A stretch of DNA of 64,000 bases from Leisingera methylohalidivorans DSM 14336. GTDB taxonomy: Bacteria > Pseudomonadota > Alphaproteobacteria > Rhodobacterales > Rhodobacteraceae. The stretch covers positions 2,940,371-3,004,370 of the forward strand of contig NC_023135.1 of assembly GCF_000511355.1 (NCBI RefSeq). Reading direction: 5' to 3'. The position numbers and the translations under genes are program-made. This document shows, one piece after another, positions 46,398-55,769 of the stretch; position 1 is the first letter of the stretch; each line of letters begins with the position of its first letter. The notes beneath the pieces are model-generated. The model searched no databases. It had not been told where the DNA came from and worked only from the letters and a program-made list of their open reading frames with translations.

Positions 46398-47720
46398 TCA
46401 TCGCAGGACCGGCACCTCGGGCGTCTGTTTGCCCGGGGCGGTCAGCGCGGGCGGCTGCGGGCCGCCGGTGGCCCAGTCCAAAAGCTCCACCGTGTGCACG
46501 ATAGGCAGTTCTGTGCCGGACCCGATCTGCATCATGCAGCCGATGTTGCCCGCGGCGATCAGATCGGGCTGCCTGGCCTCCAGCGTTTTCACCTTGCGCG
46601 CCTTCAGTTCGGCCGAAATCTCGGGCTGCATCAGGTTGTAGGTGCCGGCGGATCCGCAGCAGAGATGGCTGTCGGCGGGTTCCACCACCGTGAAACCGGC
46701 GCGTTTCAGCAGCGTCTTGGGGTGACTCTTGATCTGCTGGCCATGCTGCAGCGAACAGGCCGCGTGATAAGCCACCGTCAGCCCGTTGTCCGCGCCCTCG
46801 GGCAGCTCCAGCTGCATCAGCAGTTCAGAAATATCCATGGTGCGTTCCGACACCCGCGCCGCGTCCGCCGCCAGTGCGTCATTGCGGAACATATGGCCGT
46901 AATCCTTGACCGTGGTGCCGCAGCCGGAGGTATTGATGACAATGGCGTCCAGCCCCTGCCCGTCCATCTCGGCCGTCCAGGCGCGGATGTTTTTCGCAGC
47001 CGTGGCATGGCTTTCTTCCTCGCGCCCCATGTGATGGGTCAGCGCGCCGCAGCAGCCCGCCCCCTTGGCCACCACCACCTCGCAGCCCAGCCGGGTCAGC
47101 AGGCGGATGGTGGCATCGTTGATATCGGTGTTCAGCGCTTTTTGCGCGCAGCCGGTCATCAGCGCCACGCGTTTCTTGCGGGGTGCTAAAGGAGCAAAGC
47201 TTTGCGGATCGTCGTTGCGGCTGACCGGCGGGATTGTCTCCGGCGCCATATCCAGCATCGCGCGCAGCCGCGCGTCCGGTATCAGCCCTCTCAATGGCCT
47301 GGCCAGTTTCGCCGCCAGCAGCGCCAGGCGGAACCGGCCCGGATAGGGCAGGATCCGGGCCAGCAGCCAGCGCAGGGCGCGGTCGCTCCAGGGACGGTCA
47401 TAGTGTTTTTCGATATAGGCGCGGGCGTGGTCGACCAGATGCATGTAATGCACGCCCGAGGGGCAGGTCGTCATGCAGGCCAGGCACGACAGGCAGCGGT
47501 CGATATGCTTGACGGTTTTTGCATCCGGCACGCGCTCGTTCTCCAGCATATCCTTGATCAGGTAGATGCGGCCGCGCGGGCTGTCGAGTTCGTCGCCCAG
47601 CACCTGATATGTCGGGCAGGTCGCCGTGCAAAAGCCGCAATGCACACAAGAGCGCAGGATCTCGTTGGCGCGCCGGGTGCCCGGGTCCTGCAGCTGCGCA
47701 TCGGTGAAAGTGGTCTGCAT
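46398..47720 (-). CDS. glcF: glycolate oxidase iron-sulfur subunit
   Basis: A 440-residue protein with two [4Fe-4S] ferredoxin motifs near the N-terminus (CVHCGFCTATCPTYQ and CLSCLACMTTCPSGVHY) and two CCG domains (KGAGCCGALTHHMG; HLCCGSAGTYNL). It transfers electrons from the GlcD/GlcE flavoprotein that oxidises glycolate to glyoxylate. It starts 4 bp after glcE. Confidence 0.95.
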   Translation of the reverse strand: MQTTFTDAQLQDPGTRRANEILRSCVHCGFCTATCPTYQVLGDELDSPRGRIYLIKDMLENERVPDAKTVKHIDRCLSCLACMTTCPSGVHYMHLVDHARAYIEKHYDRPWSDRALRWLLARILPYPGRFRLALLAAKLARPLRGLIPDARLRAMLDMAPETIPPVSRNDDPQSFAPLAPRKKRVALMTGCAQKALNTDINDATIRLLTRLGCEVVVAKGAGCCGALTHHMGREEESHATAAKNIRAWTAEMDGQGLDAIVINTSGCGTTVKDYGHMFRNDALAADAARVSERTMDISELLMQLELPEGADNGLTVAYHAACSLQHGQQIKSHPKTLLKRAGFTVVEPADSHLCCGSAGTYNLMQPEISAELKARKVKTLEARQPDLIAAGNIGCMMQIGSGTELPIVHTVELLDWATGGPQPPALTAPGKQTPEVPVLR

Positions 47721-47724
47721 GTGC

Positions 47725-48831
47725 TTATCCCATCAGTCCGGGGTTGAGGATTCCCTTCGGGTCGAACTGGCGCCGCAGCCCCGCGGAGAGCGCCGCCAGA
47801 GGGCCCGGCTGCGGCTGGAAAACGCCAAGCCGCGCGCGGGTACCGGCGCCGGCCCGCACCAGTGCCGCATGGCCCGGCACATTGATCCGCGGCCGCAGAT
47901 CGGTGCCCGCTGGCAGCAGCGCCCAGATCAGCCCGCCGCCCCAATCGAACTGCAGCGCCTCGGCCTGCAGCCGCGGCGCCAGCGCAACGGCATCGGAGGG
48001 TTTCACCGAAATCCGCCAAATGTCGCCCGCCCGCCCCTGAAAGGCGGCGGCATCGCGGATGCCCCGCCACAGTGCGGCGCTCTCGTCTTCGATCCGGGGA
48101 CTGCCAAAGCCGGCCAGTTCCGACACCAGCCTGCGGCACCGGTAGGCCGCCGAGTCTGCAAACCCCTCGACCCGGATAAAGGCGGTTTGCTTCTCCGGGT
48201 CATAGGCTGCACCGGTCACGTCATAGGGCGACCCCAAAGCCGCGGACATCGCAGCCACCGCGGCACCTAGATCAGCGCCTTCAATGGCAACTGTTGCCGA
48301 GGCCTCTGCCACCGGCAGCACCTTCAGCGACACCTCGCTCAGCACTCCCAGGGTGCCATGGGCGCCGCACATCAGTTTCACCAGGTCATAGCCGGTGACA
48401 TTCTTCATCACCCGGCCGCCGTTCTTGACGATCTGCCCGGCGCCATCCGCAAACCGCACCCCCAGCAGGTGATCCCGCGCGGACCCCGCCTGGATGCGCC
48501 GGGGACCGGAGACGCCTGCGGCAATGACCCCGCCAATGGTCGGTTCGCCCCCGGTGCCCAGCAGCCCGCGGTGGTCCATCGGTTCAAAGGCCAGCCGCTG
48601 ATTTTCCGCGGCCAGCAGCGCCTCAACCTCAGCCACCGGCGTGCCCGCCCTGACCACCAGCGTCAGCGCGCCCGGTTCATAGAGTTCGACCCCGGTGAGG
48701 CCTCTGGTACTCAGCCCTTCGCCGTCAATGGCCAGCCCGCGGGTGCCGCCGCCCTGAATGCACAGCGGACCGCTTGCTCCTGCAATGATTTCGGCCAGTT
48801 CGGCCTCGCTCTGAGGTGTCAGCATTTTCAT
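47725..48831 (-). CDS. glcE: glycolate oxidase FAD-binding subunit
   Basis: A 368-residue FAD-binding protein of the GlcE type, a shortened flavoprotein partner of GlcD. The FAD domain shows CIQGGGTRGLAIDGE, PTIGGVIAAGVSGPRRIQ and VMKNVTGYDLVKLMCGAHGTL. The start MKMLTPQSEAEL at 48831 overlaps the conserved junction element AGTATTTTTAGAAAGATG, whose AGAAAG may serve as the ribosome-binding site; an ATG two codons later is also possible. Longer frames are rejected. Confidence 0.92.
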   Translation of the reverse strand: MKMLTPQSEAELAEIIAGASGPLCIQGGGTRGLAIDGEGLSTRGLTGVELYEPGALTLVVRAGTPVAEVEALLAAENQRLAFEPMDHRGLLGTGGEPTIGGVIAAGVSGPRRIQAGSARDHLLGVRFADGAGQIVKNGGRVMKNVTGYDLVKLMCGAHGTLGVLSEVSLKVLPVAEASATVAIEGADLGAAVAAMSAALGSPYDVTGAAYDPEKQTAFIRVEGFADSAAYRCRRLVSELAGFGSPRIEDESAALWRGIRDAAAFQGRAGDIWRISVKPSDAVALAPRLQAEALQFDWGGGLIWALLPAGTDLRPRINVPGHAALVRAGAGTRARLGVFQPQPGPLAALSAGLRRQFDPKGILNPGLMG

Positions 48832-48846
48832 CTTTCTAAAAATACT
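48829..48846 (-). repeat. gene-junction T-tract element between glcD and glcE (J3)
   Basis: On the minus strand AGTATTTTTAGAAAGATG overlaps the glcE start codon. The same motif occurs at 35298 and 51532 and in weaker form at 14791. Here no strong stem precedes it, so it seems to act as a ribosome-binding leader rather than as a terminator. Confidence 0.6.
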
Positions 48847-48870
48847 TTGGGGTTTGGGGCGAAGCCACAA

Positions 48871-50319
48871 TCATTCAGCCGCCATTGCCGCTGTCCGGCG
48901 GCCTTCGGTTACCGCTAGTGGAAACACCTTGGCCGGGTTCAACAGCCACCTGGGGTCAAACACATCCTTGACCTTCAGCTGCGCTTCAAGGTCCGTGGCG
49001 CTGTATTGGTGCAGCATCAGGTCGCGCTTCTCGATCCCGACGCCATGTTCGCCGGTCAGACAGCCGCCGGCCTCGACACAGAGCTTCAGAATTTCCGCCC
49101 CGAAGGCCTCGCAGATTTCCAGATCGCCGGGCTTATTGGCATCAAACAGGATCAGCGGGTGCATGTTGCCGTCGCCGGCATGGAACACATTGGCCACGTC
49201 CAGCCCGAATTCCTGGCTCATCTCCCCAATGCGGCGCAGCACATAAGGCAGCGAGGACACCGGGATCGTGCCATCAAGACACATGTAGTCGTTGATCTGC
49301 CCCATCGCGCCAAAGGCCGACTTGCGGCCCAGCCAGATGCGGCCGGCCTCTTCCGCATCGCCGGCCTCGCGCAGCTCTACAGGGTTGTGGGACCGGGCGA
49401 TTTCAATGATCAGCCCCAATTGGTGATCGATTTCCTCGGGACTGCCCTCCACCTCGACGATCAGCAGCGCCTCGCACATCGGATAGCCGGCCTTGGCAAA
49501 AGCCTCGCAGGCCTCGATGCAAGGGCGGTCCATGAATTCGATCGCCACCGGCAGGACACCTGCCTTAATGATATCCGAGACACAGGCCCCGGCCACCTCG
49601 TTGCTGTCATAGCCGATCAGCACCGGCCGGGCGCCTTCGGGCTTGCGCAGGATCCGCAGGGTTGCCTCGGTCACCACGCCCAGCTGGCCTTCGCTGCCGC
49701 AGATCACGCCAAGCAGATCCAGCCCCCCGGCGTCCAGATGCGCACCGCCGATCTCCACCACGGTGCCGTCCATCATCACCAGGGTGACGCCCAGCAGGTT
49801 GTTCGTCGTCACGCCATACTTGAGGCAATGCGCCCCGCCCGAGTTCATCGCGATATTGCCGCCGATGGCGCAGGCCAGCTGCGAGGACGGATCCGGCGCA
49901 TAGAAGAAGTCCGCTTCCTCCACCGCGCCGGAAACACTCAGGTTGGTGCGCCCAGTCTGCACCCGGATGATGCGGTTGCCGTAATCCGTTTCCAGAACCC
50001 CGTTCATCCGGGCCACGCCAAGGATCACACAATCCGCCGTCGGCAGCGCCCCGCCGGCCAGCGAGGTGCCAGCCCCCCGCGGCACCACCGGCACGCCTTC
50101 CTCGTGGCAGATGCGCAGGATGTCCGAGACCTCCTGCGTGCTCCGCGGCAGCACCGCCAGCAGCGGCGGGCATCTATAGGCCGTCAGCGCGTCGCATTCA
50201 TAGGCCCGGGTCTCGGCCTCGTCCTGGATCACCGCATCATCAGGCAGCACCGCCAGAAGCCGCTCGGCAAGCCGCGCCTTGCGAGCCAGAATGGCGGGAT
50301 TCGGGGATGGCATCTCCAT
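48871..50319 (-). CDS. glcD: glycolate oxidase subunit GlcD
   Basis: A 482-residue FAD-linked oxidase, the catalytic subunit for glycolate to glyoxylate. FAD-binding motifs are VVPRGAGTSLAGGALPT and CAIGGNIAMNSGGAHCLKYG; the C-terminal oxidase domain has VFHAGDGNMHPLILFD and CLTGEHGVGIEKRDLM. AGGAGAGCGCC precedes the ATG at 50319. It is the first gene of glcDEF. An AT-rich inverted repeat lies 14 bp upstream of the start codon. Confidence 0.95.
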   Translation of the reverse strand: MEMPSPNPAILARKARLAERLLAVLPDDAVIQDEAETRAYECDALTAYRCPPLLAVLPRSTQEVSDILRICHEEGVPVVPRGAGTSLAGGALPTADCVILGVARMNGVLETDYGNRIIRVQTGRTNLSVSGAVEEADFFYAPDPSSQLACAIGGNIAMNSGGAHCLKYGVTTNNLLGVTLVMMDGTVVEIGGAHLDAGGLDLLGVICGSEGQLGVVTEATLRILRKPEGARPVLIGYDSNEVAGACVSDIIKAGVLPVAIEFMDRPCIEACEAFAKAGYPMCEALLIVEVEGSPEEIDHQLGLIIEIARSHNPVELREAGDAEEAGRIWLGRKSAFGAMGQINDYMCLDGTIPVSSLPYVLRRIGEMSQEFGLDVANVFHAGDGNMHPLILFDANKPGDLEICEAFGAEILKLCVEAGGCLTGEHGVGIEKRDLMLHQYSATDLEAQLKVKDVFDPRWLLNPAKVFPLAVTEGRRTAAMAAE

Positions 50320-50332
50320 GGCGCTCTCCTAT

Positions 50333-50353
50333 TTGGTAAAATAATATTACCAA
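50333..50353. promoter_or_regulatory. inverted repeat in front of glcD (GntR-type operator candidate)
   Basis: TTGGTAA and TTACCAA are 7-bp perfect arms around AATAATA. The TTGGT...ACCAA half-sites resemble those of FadR-subfamily GntR regulators such as GlcC and PdhR. The assignment is inference; no regulator gene is adjacent. Confidence 0.5.
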
Positions 50354-50413
50354 TCCCACCCCCCTGGCAAGAGACGGATTGCCGCGCCCGGATCAGCCCC
50401 CTAGTGTCGGGCC

Positions 50414-51136
50414 ATGATCTGGACCACCCGCCTTGCGCAATTTTCCCTGCTCGACCCCGCCGCGCTCGCCCTGCTGATTGCCGGCTGGCTGTGGATCGGC
50501 TGGCGGATCGAGAACCCGCCCGCGGGGCGGCCCTCGGTGTCCTGGCTGATGGCGGACTTCCGGCGCGACTGGATGAAACAGATGGTGGAGCGCGATCCGC
50601 GGATCTTTGATGCCCAGCTGGCAGGAAATCTGCGCCAGGCGACTGCTTTCTTCGCGTCTGCCACGATGATTGCAATCGGCGGCGGGCTGGCGCTCATAGG
50701 CAATACCGAGCAGCTGGCCGGCGTGGCGGAAGACCTGATCCAGGACAGCGCACCGGCCTTTGTCTGGGAGGTTAAGATCCTGGTGGTGCTGCTGTTTCTG
50801 TCAAATGCGTTTTTGAAATTCGTCTGGTCGCACCGGCTGTTCGGCTATTGCTCGGTGCTGATGGCAGCGGTGCCGAACGACCGCACCGCCCCTCTGGCCT
50901 ACCCCCGCGCCGCGCAGGCGGCAGAAATCAGCATCACCGCCGCGCGCAGCTTTAACCGCGGCATGCGGGCGACATATTTTTCCCTGGCCGCCGTGGCCTG
51001 GCTTGCCGGCGCGCTGCCGCTGGCGGGTGCCGCGCTGATCACTGTCGCGGTGCTGTACCGGCGGGAATTTGCCTCGCACTCCCGCACGATCCTGCTGCGG
51101 ATTCCGCCGGTAAGCAATGGAGACTCAGTTTCGTGA
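50414..51136 (+). CDS. DUF599 family membrane protein
   Basis: A 240-residue membrane protein with about four helices (FSLLDPAALALLIAGWLWIG; ATMIAIGGGLALIG; EVKILVVLLFLSNAFLKFVW; YFSLAAVAWLAGALPLAGAA). I recognise DUF599 from RDWMKQMVERDPRIFDAQL and SHRLFGYCSVLMAAVPN. The function is unknown. It is divergent from glcD across 94 bp and 35 bp upstream of a small exported protein gene in the same direction. Confidence 0.85.
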   Translation: MIWTTRLAQFSLLDPAALALLIAGWLWIGWRIENPPAGRPSVSWLMADFRRDWMKQMVERDPRIFDAQLAGNLRQATAFFASATMIAIGGGLALIGNTEQLAGVAEDLIQDSAPAFVWEVKILVVLLFLSNAFLKFVWSHRLFGYCSVLMAAVPNDRTAPLAYPRAAQAAEISITAARSFNRGMRATYFSLAAVAWLAGALPLAGAALITVAVLYRREFASHSRTILLRIPPVSNGDSVS

Positions 51137-51171
51137 CTGCCGCTTCGCATCTGCAAGGCTAAGGTGGCGCC

Positions 51172-51528
51172 ATGAGACATCTTTTTCTGCCCCTCGCGCT
51201 GAGCGCTGCTGCCCTGCCCGCCTTGGCGGCGGAGCCAATGATAGAAGCGGCCGCTGCCCGCCGGTCCGGCGGCGGCTGGACCGTCAGCGTCACGCTCTCC
51301 CACCCTGACACCGGCTGGGAGCATTATGCCGATGGCTGGCGGGTGCTGGACATGGAGGGAAACGAGCTGGGCCTGCGCGTGCTGGCGCATCCGCACGAGC
51401 TGGAACAGCCCTTCACCCGGTCACTCAGCGGCGTGCAGATCCCGGACGGCGCAACGCAAGTGCAGATCCAGGCCCGCTGCCAGATCGACGGATGGAGCGA
51501 GAGCACTTACGTCCTCAACCTGCCGTGA
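51172..51528 (+). CDS. small exported protein of unknown function
   Basis: A 118-residue protein with a signal peptide (MRHLFLPLALSAAALPALAA). The mature part looks beta-rich (GGGWTVSVTLSHPDTGWEHY; LEQPFTRSLSGVQIPDGA), with an immunoglobulin-like feel and a single cysteine. I recall similar small periplasmic proteins in Rhodobacterales but no function. It follows the DUF599 gene by 35 bp and probably shares its promoter. Confidence 0.75.
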   Translation: MRHLFLPLALSAAALPALAAEPMIEAAAARRSGGGWTVSVTLSHPDTGWEHYADGWRVLDMEGNELGLRVLAHPHELEQPFTRSLSGVQIPDGATQVQIQARCQIDGWSESTYVLNLP

Positions 51529-51531
51529 ATT

Positions 51532-51580
51532 CATCTTTCTGAAAAATACTTGCGCCGCAGGCAAGCGCCTGCAAGGCGCA
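51532..51580 (-). repeat. gene-junction stem-loop/T-tract element after rlmH (J4)
   Basis: On the minus strand TGCGCC-TT-GCAGGC-GCTT-GCCTGC-GGCGCA forms a long stem with a small bulge, followed by AGTATTTTTCAGAAAGATG. Position 2 bp past the rlmH stop fits a terminator. Confidence 0.65.
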
Positions 51581-51581
51581 T

Positions 51582-52052
51582 TCACACCCGGTGATACGGG
51601 CTGCCTGCCAGGATGGTCGCGGCCCGGTAGATCTGCTCGGCCAGCATCACCCGCACCAGCATATGCGGCCAGACCATCTTGCCGAAGGAGATCGAGAAGT
51701 CCGCCTCGGCCCTAAGCGCGGGATCTATTCCGTCCGCCCCGCCAATGATCAGCGCCAGATCCTGACGGCCGCTGTCGCGCCAGCCAGCCAGCTTGTCCGC
51801 GAAATCCGGCGAAGAGATCACCTTGCCGCGCTCGTCCAGGGTGCAGATCACCGCGCCCTTGGGCAACGCTTTGCGCAGCAGTGCCGCCTCAGCCGCCATG
51901 CCGCCGTTTTTCTTATCCTCGATCTCCAACACCCGCGCAGGCCCCAGGCCCAGCGCACGGCCGGTCCGGTCGAACCGGGCAAGATAGTCGTCGATAAGGG
52001 ATTTTTCAGGGCCAGACCTCAGACGGCCGGCCGCACAGATATGCAGACGCAT
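51582..52052 (-). CDS. rlmH: 23S rRNA (pseudouridine1915-N3)-methyltransferase
   Basis: A 156-residue SPOUT methyltransferase acting on 23S rRNA helix 69. The start MRLHICAAGRLRSGPEKSLI matches the family; a 17-residue longer frame is rejected. The SAM knot shows LALIIGGADGIDP and FGKMVWPHMLVRVMLAEQIY, and the C-terminal YRAATILAGSPYHR completes the active site. It follows rsfS by 62 bp, a common arrangement. Confidence 0.95.
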   Translation of the reverse strand: MRLHICAAGRLRSGPEKSLIDDYLARFDRTGRALGLGPARVLEIEDKKNGGMAAEAALLRKALPKGAVICTLDERGKVISSPDFADKLAGWRDSGRQDLALIIGGADGIDPALRAEADFSISFGKMVWPHMLVRVMLAEQIYRAATILAGSPYHRV

Positions 52053-52114
52053 GAAATTCCTGAAGCAATCCGGCCCGCACCGGTTGCGCGGGCCTGCATC
52101 CATTCAGCCTTGGG

Positions 52115-52495
52115 TCAGTCCTCGGCCGCCTGAGCTGCCGGAGCTGCCGCGGTGCTTGCGGGCATCCACATCTTCTCGAGCTGGTAGAACTCGCGCACTT
52201 CCGGACGGAAGATATGGACAATCACATCACCGGTGTCGATCAGCACCCAGTCGCCGGTGTCCTTGCCCTCGACCTTGCAGCCGACCTGGAACTCCTGTTT
52301 GAGCCGGTCAGTCAGCTTTTCAGCCATGGCGGCAACCTGGCGGGTAGAGCGGCCCGAAGCCACCACCATGTAATCGCCAATCGCCGTCTTGCCGCGCAGA
52401 TCGATCTGCACAACGTCTTCGGCTTTGTCATCGCTGAGTGAAGAAAGAATACGCTCCAGCAGCTGTTCGCTGGTGGGCTGGGACTGGGAAGCCAT
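52115..52495 (-). CDS. rsfS: ribosome silencing factor RsfS
   Basis: A 126-residue protein that binds L14 of the large subunit and blocks subunit joining in stationary phase. The DUF143 core is LLERILSSLSDDKAEDVVQI, DYMVVASGRSTRQVAAMAE, GDWVLIDTGDVIVHIFRPE and REFYQLEKMWMP. The start is uncertain. The ATG at 52495 has no clear ribosome-binding site, whereas AAGGAGG lies about 70 bp upstream, 8 nt before an in-frame CTG, so a longer product with a 23-residue Ala/Pro-rich extension is possible. Confidence 0.9.
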   Translation of the reverse strand: MASQSQPTSEQLLERILSSLSDDKAEDVVQIDLRGKTAIGDYMVVASGRSTRQVAAMAEKLTDRLKQEFQVGCKVEGKDTGDWVLIDTGDVIVHIFRPEVREFYQLEKMWMPASTAAAPAAQAAED

Positions 52496-52662
52496 CACGG
52501 CTGCCCCATTAACAGCGGCATCCGCCGCTTGTGGTACGGGTGACAGGACAGTGTCCTCCTTACAACGCGCCGCCAAGCCCCGGCGCCGGGCCTGTTAATA
52601 ATGTAGCAACCAGATAGTGAATTTTCAATGAGACCCCGCTCCGGCGATGCAAGCCATGTGCT

Positions 52663-54039
52663 TTATCCTTCATTTCCGGCGGGTGCAACCCTGACCGGCA
52701 GCGGGTCGTTCAGCATTCGCACTTCGCGCTGCGGGAACGGAATCGAGATGCCCTCGGTCTGGAACGCATCCCACAGCGCCAGATAGACATTGCCGCGGAT
52801 ATTGGTGAGGCCGCCGGTGGGATCGTCGATCCAGAATCTGAGAACATAATCAACGCTGCTGTCGCCAAATCCGGTGATGTGGCAGACCGGCTTGCGGTCG
52901 CCCGCCTGCAGAACGCGGGCAACGCTTACGGCCGCTTCGATCGCGATTTGGCGCACTTTGTGCGGATCGTCGCCGTAACCGGTGCCGAAGGTCAGATCCA
53001 GCCGCACAAATTTGTTCGAATGAGACCAGTTCACCACCTGCGAGGTGATCAGATCCTCGTTCGGAATCAGATACTCCCGCCCGTCGCGCGTCACCACTGA
53101 GACATAACGGGCGCCCAGCGCGTTGATCCAGCCGAAGGTATCGCCAAGCGAGATCACGTCGCCCGGTTTGATGGATTTATCCAGCAGGATAATCAGGCCC
53201 GACACCAAATTCGACACCACCTTTTGCAGACCGAAGCCAAGACCCACACCGATGGCACCGGACAGCACTGCCAGCCCGGTCAGGTCGATGCCGATGGCCT
53301 TGAGACCAATGAAGAAGGCGCCGCCGAACAGCAGGATCTGCGCCATCTTGGCGCCCAGAACCTGCATCGACGGAGAAATATCCGAGTTGCTGCGGATGCG
53401 GTTGGCCGCCACCGAGGAGATCACCCGCGCCAGCGTCAGCATCACCCCGAGGATGACCGCCGCCTGCACCACGAGATACAGCGAGATCCTCAGGTCGCCG
53501 AATTCGATGGCAATGGCGTCCAGCAGCGCGGTTGCCTCGGCCGTGACGCCAAGGATTCGCAGGGTGATCCAGATCCAGGCACCGTATCTGACCGAATTCC
53601 GCAGCAGCGGATTGCCGACCAGCCTGGTGGCGAAGGCCACGATCAGCCAGGCCAGCGACAGGTTTGCGATCACCGCCAGCAGCCGCGAGCGGCTGGGCCA
53701 TGTGGCCTCCTGCATGACCAGCACAACGACCCAGATCAGCAGCACAAACAAGATACCGCGGATCCGCTTGTGCAGCACCAGCCCCGCCCGCATCCGCCAG
53801 CGCGGCCAGCCCTCGCGCTGGCGCAGCCAGTCATGGAACGCCCCGGCCACGGGCCGCGCGATGAGCGCAGCCAGCACAAACAGCGCCAGCGCGATCCCGG
53901 CCTGGTAGGCATTCCAGGGCCTTAGCAGCAGTCCGGCGCCCTCTGCCGCCAGCTCCCATATCCGCTGGCCGAATTCCAGCGCCTCGGCAGTGCTTTCCGC
54001 CAGCGCGTCCTTGGGTTGGGTCTGCTCTTCCGGCTCCAT
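52663..54039 (-). CDS. MscS family mechanosensitive ion channel
   Basis: A 458-residue inner-membrane channel that opens on hypo-osmotic stretch. About five N-terminal helices lead to the pore helix (LAVLSGAIGVGLGFGLQKVV), the conserved SGLIILLDKSIKPGDVI beta-domain entry, and the cytoplasmic cage ending in FPQREVRM. The ATG at 54039 (MEPEEQTQPKD) has AAAGGGGG upstream; a 70-residue longer frame has no family character. It is larger than E. coli MscS, as in MscM-like relatives. Confidence 0.9.
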   Translation of the reverse strand: MEPEEQTQPKDALAESTAEALEFGQRIWELAAEGAGLLLRPWNAYQAGIALALFVLAALIARPVAGAFHDWLRQREGWPRWRMRAGLVLHKRIRGILFVLLIWVVVLVMQEATWPSRSRLLAVIANLSLAWLIVAFATRLVGNPLLRNSVRYGAWIWITLRILGVTAEATALLDAIAIEFGDLRISLYLVVQAAVILGVMLTLARVISSVAANRIRSNSDISPSMQVLGAKMAQILLFGGAFFIGLKAIGIDLTGLAVLSGAIGVGLGFGLQKVVSNLVSGLIILLDKSIKPGDVISLGDTFGWINALGARYVSVVTRDGREYLIPNEDLITSQVVNWSHSNKFVRLDLTFGTGYGDDPHKVRQIAIEAAVSVARVLQAGDRKPVCHITGFGDSSVDYVLRFWIDDPTGGLTNIRGNVYLALWDAFQTEGISIPFPQREVRMLNDPLPVRVAPAGNEG

Positions 54040-54213
54040 CACGCCCCCTTTTTCTGGCAGTGTGCCGTCCTGCCGGGTTTCGATCAAGCAGAGACAAGGG
54101 CGCGGGTCGGCGTGCCGCCGGGCGGTACGGCAGCCTGATGCCTCTGCCGCCTGCCTTTCTCCGGGCTTAGAACGAATCTTGATTGCCGGCCCGTGCGGAT
54201 GTATCTGACAGCC

Positions 54214-54312
54214 ATGACCCTCGTATTGGCGCAAAAGATCGAACTGCAAGACCGCGCACGGCTGCGCGAACGGTTCTATGGCGCCGCCCGCACGGTCCTG
54301 GCGCGCCTATAA
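54214..54312 (+). CDS. possible short ORF (32 aa) in the leuC leader
   Basis: The frame encodes [20 protein letters not shown] and then [12 protein letters not shown], ending at TAA 53 bp before leuC. Six of 32 residues are leucine and seven are arginine. No good ribosome-binding site precedes it, and no leucine run as in classical attenuator peptides is present. It occupies part of the 326-bp mscS-leuC spacer, which otherwise holds only divergent promoters. It could be a leader peptide, a small protein or chance. Confidence 0.3.
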   Translation: MTLVLAQKIELQDRARLRERFYGAARTVLARL

Positions 54313-54365
54313 GGCCGTTGCCCAGCCCAAAGCCAGCATACCCAAATACATACGGGAGTGGACCC

Positions 54366-55769
54366 ATGTCCCCCAAAACACTCTATGACAAAATCTGGGA
54401 TGCGCATGTTGCGCATGAAGCCGAGGACGGCACCAGCCTGCTCTATATCGACCGCCATCTGGTCCACGAAGTGACCAGCCCGCAGGCCTTCGAAGGCCTG
54501 CGCATGGCCGGCCGCGGCGTGCATGCGCCGGATAAAACTATCGCGGTGCCGGACCACAACGTGCCGACCACGCTGGACCGTGCCAAGGGCATCGAAAACG
54601 AGGAAAGCCGGATTCAGGTCGAGGCGCTCGACAAGAACGCCCGCGAATTCGGGGTGCACTACTATCCGGTGGATGACGTCCGCCAGGGCATCGTGCACAT
54701 CGTCGGCCCGGAACAGGGCTGGACCCTGCCCGGCATGACCGTGGTCTGCGGCGACAGCCACACTGCTACACATGGCGCGTTCGGGGCGCTGGCACACGGC
54801 ATCGGCACCTCCGAGGTGGAACACGTGCTGGCCACCCAGACGCTGATCCAGAAGAAGTCCAAGAACATGAAGGTGGAAATCACCGGCAAGCTGAAGCCGG
54901 GCGTCACCGCCAAGGACATCACCCTGGCCGTGATCGGCGAGACCGGCACTGCTGGCGGCACCGGCTATGTCATCGAATATTGCGGCGAAGCGATCCGCGA
55001 TCTGTCGATGGAAGGCCGCATGACCGTCTGCAACATGGCGATCGAAGGCGGCGCCCGCGCCGGCCTGATCGCGCCGGATGAGACCACATTCGAATATGTC
55101 AAAGGCCGCCCGCACGCCCCCAAGGGCGCCCAGTGGGAAGCCGCGCTGACCTGGTGGAAGACGCTGTTTACCGACGAAGGCGCCCATTTCGACAAGGTTG
55201 TCACCCTGAAGGGGGAAGATATCCAGCCGGTTGTGACCTGGGGCACCAGCCCCGAGGACGTGCTGCCGATCACCGGTGTCGTGCCTTCCCCTGAGGATTT
55301 CACCGGCGGCAAAGTTGACGCCGCACGCCGCTCGATCGAGTACATGGGCCTCACCCCCGGTCAGAAACTGACCGATATCGAGATCGACACCGTGTTCATC
55401 GGCTCCTGCACCAATGGCCGCATCGAAGACCTGCGCGCCGTGGCCGAGGTTGTGAAGGGCAAGAAGATCAAGGACGGCATGCGGGCGATGATCGTGCCCG
55501 GGTCCGGCCTTGTCCGTGCCCAGGCCGAGGAAGAAGGCCTGGCCGAAATCTTTGAGGCCGCCGGTTTCGAGTGGCGCCTTGCAGGCTGCTCGATGTGCCT
55601 GGCCATGAACCCCGACCAGCTGGCCCCGGGCGAGCGTTGCGCCGCGACCTCGAACCGGAATTTCGAGGGCCGTCAGGGCTATAAGGGCCGCACCCATCTG
55701 GTGTCCCCGGCCATGGCTGCCGCCGCCGCGCTGACCGGCAGACTGACGGATGTGCGTGAGCTGATCTGA
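54366..55769 (+). CDS. leuC: 3-isopropylmalate dehydratase large subunit
   Basis: A 467-residue aconitase-family protein that, with LeuD, isomerises 2-isopropylmalate to 3-isopropylmalate. [20 protein letters not shown] at 54366 is the normal start, after GGGAG. The [4Fe-4S] ligands lie in [14 protein letters not shown] and [34 protein letters not shown] is the substrate region. Its TGA overlaps the ATG of a glycosyltransferase gene by 1 bp, and leuD comes after that gene. Confidence 0.97.
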   Translation: MSPKTLYDKIWDAHVAHEAEDGTSLLYIDRHLVHEVTSPQAFEGLRMAGRGVHAPDKTIAVPDHNVPTTLDRAKGIENEESRIQVEALDKNAREFGVHYYPVDDVRQGIVHIVGPEQGWTLPGMTVVCGDSHTATHGAFGALAHGIGTSEVEHVLATQTLIQKKSKNMKVEITGKLKPGVTAKDITLAVIGETGTAGGTGYVIEYCGEAIRDLSMEGRMTVCNMAIEGGARAGLIAPDETTFEYVKGRPHAPKGAQWEAALTWWKTLFTDEGAHFDKVVTLKGEDIQPVVTWGTSPEDVLPITGVVPSPEDFTGGKVDAARRSIEYMGLTPGQKLTDIEIDTVFIGSCTNGRIEDLRAVAEVVKGKKIKDGMRAMIVPGSGLVRAQAEEEGLAEIFEAAGFEWRLAGCSMCLAMNPDQLAPGERCAATSNRNFEGRQGYKGRTHLVSPAMAAAAALTGRLTDVRELI

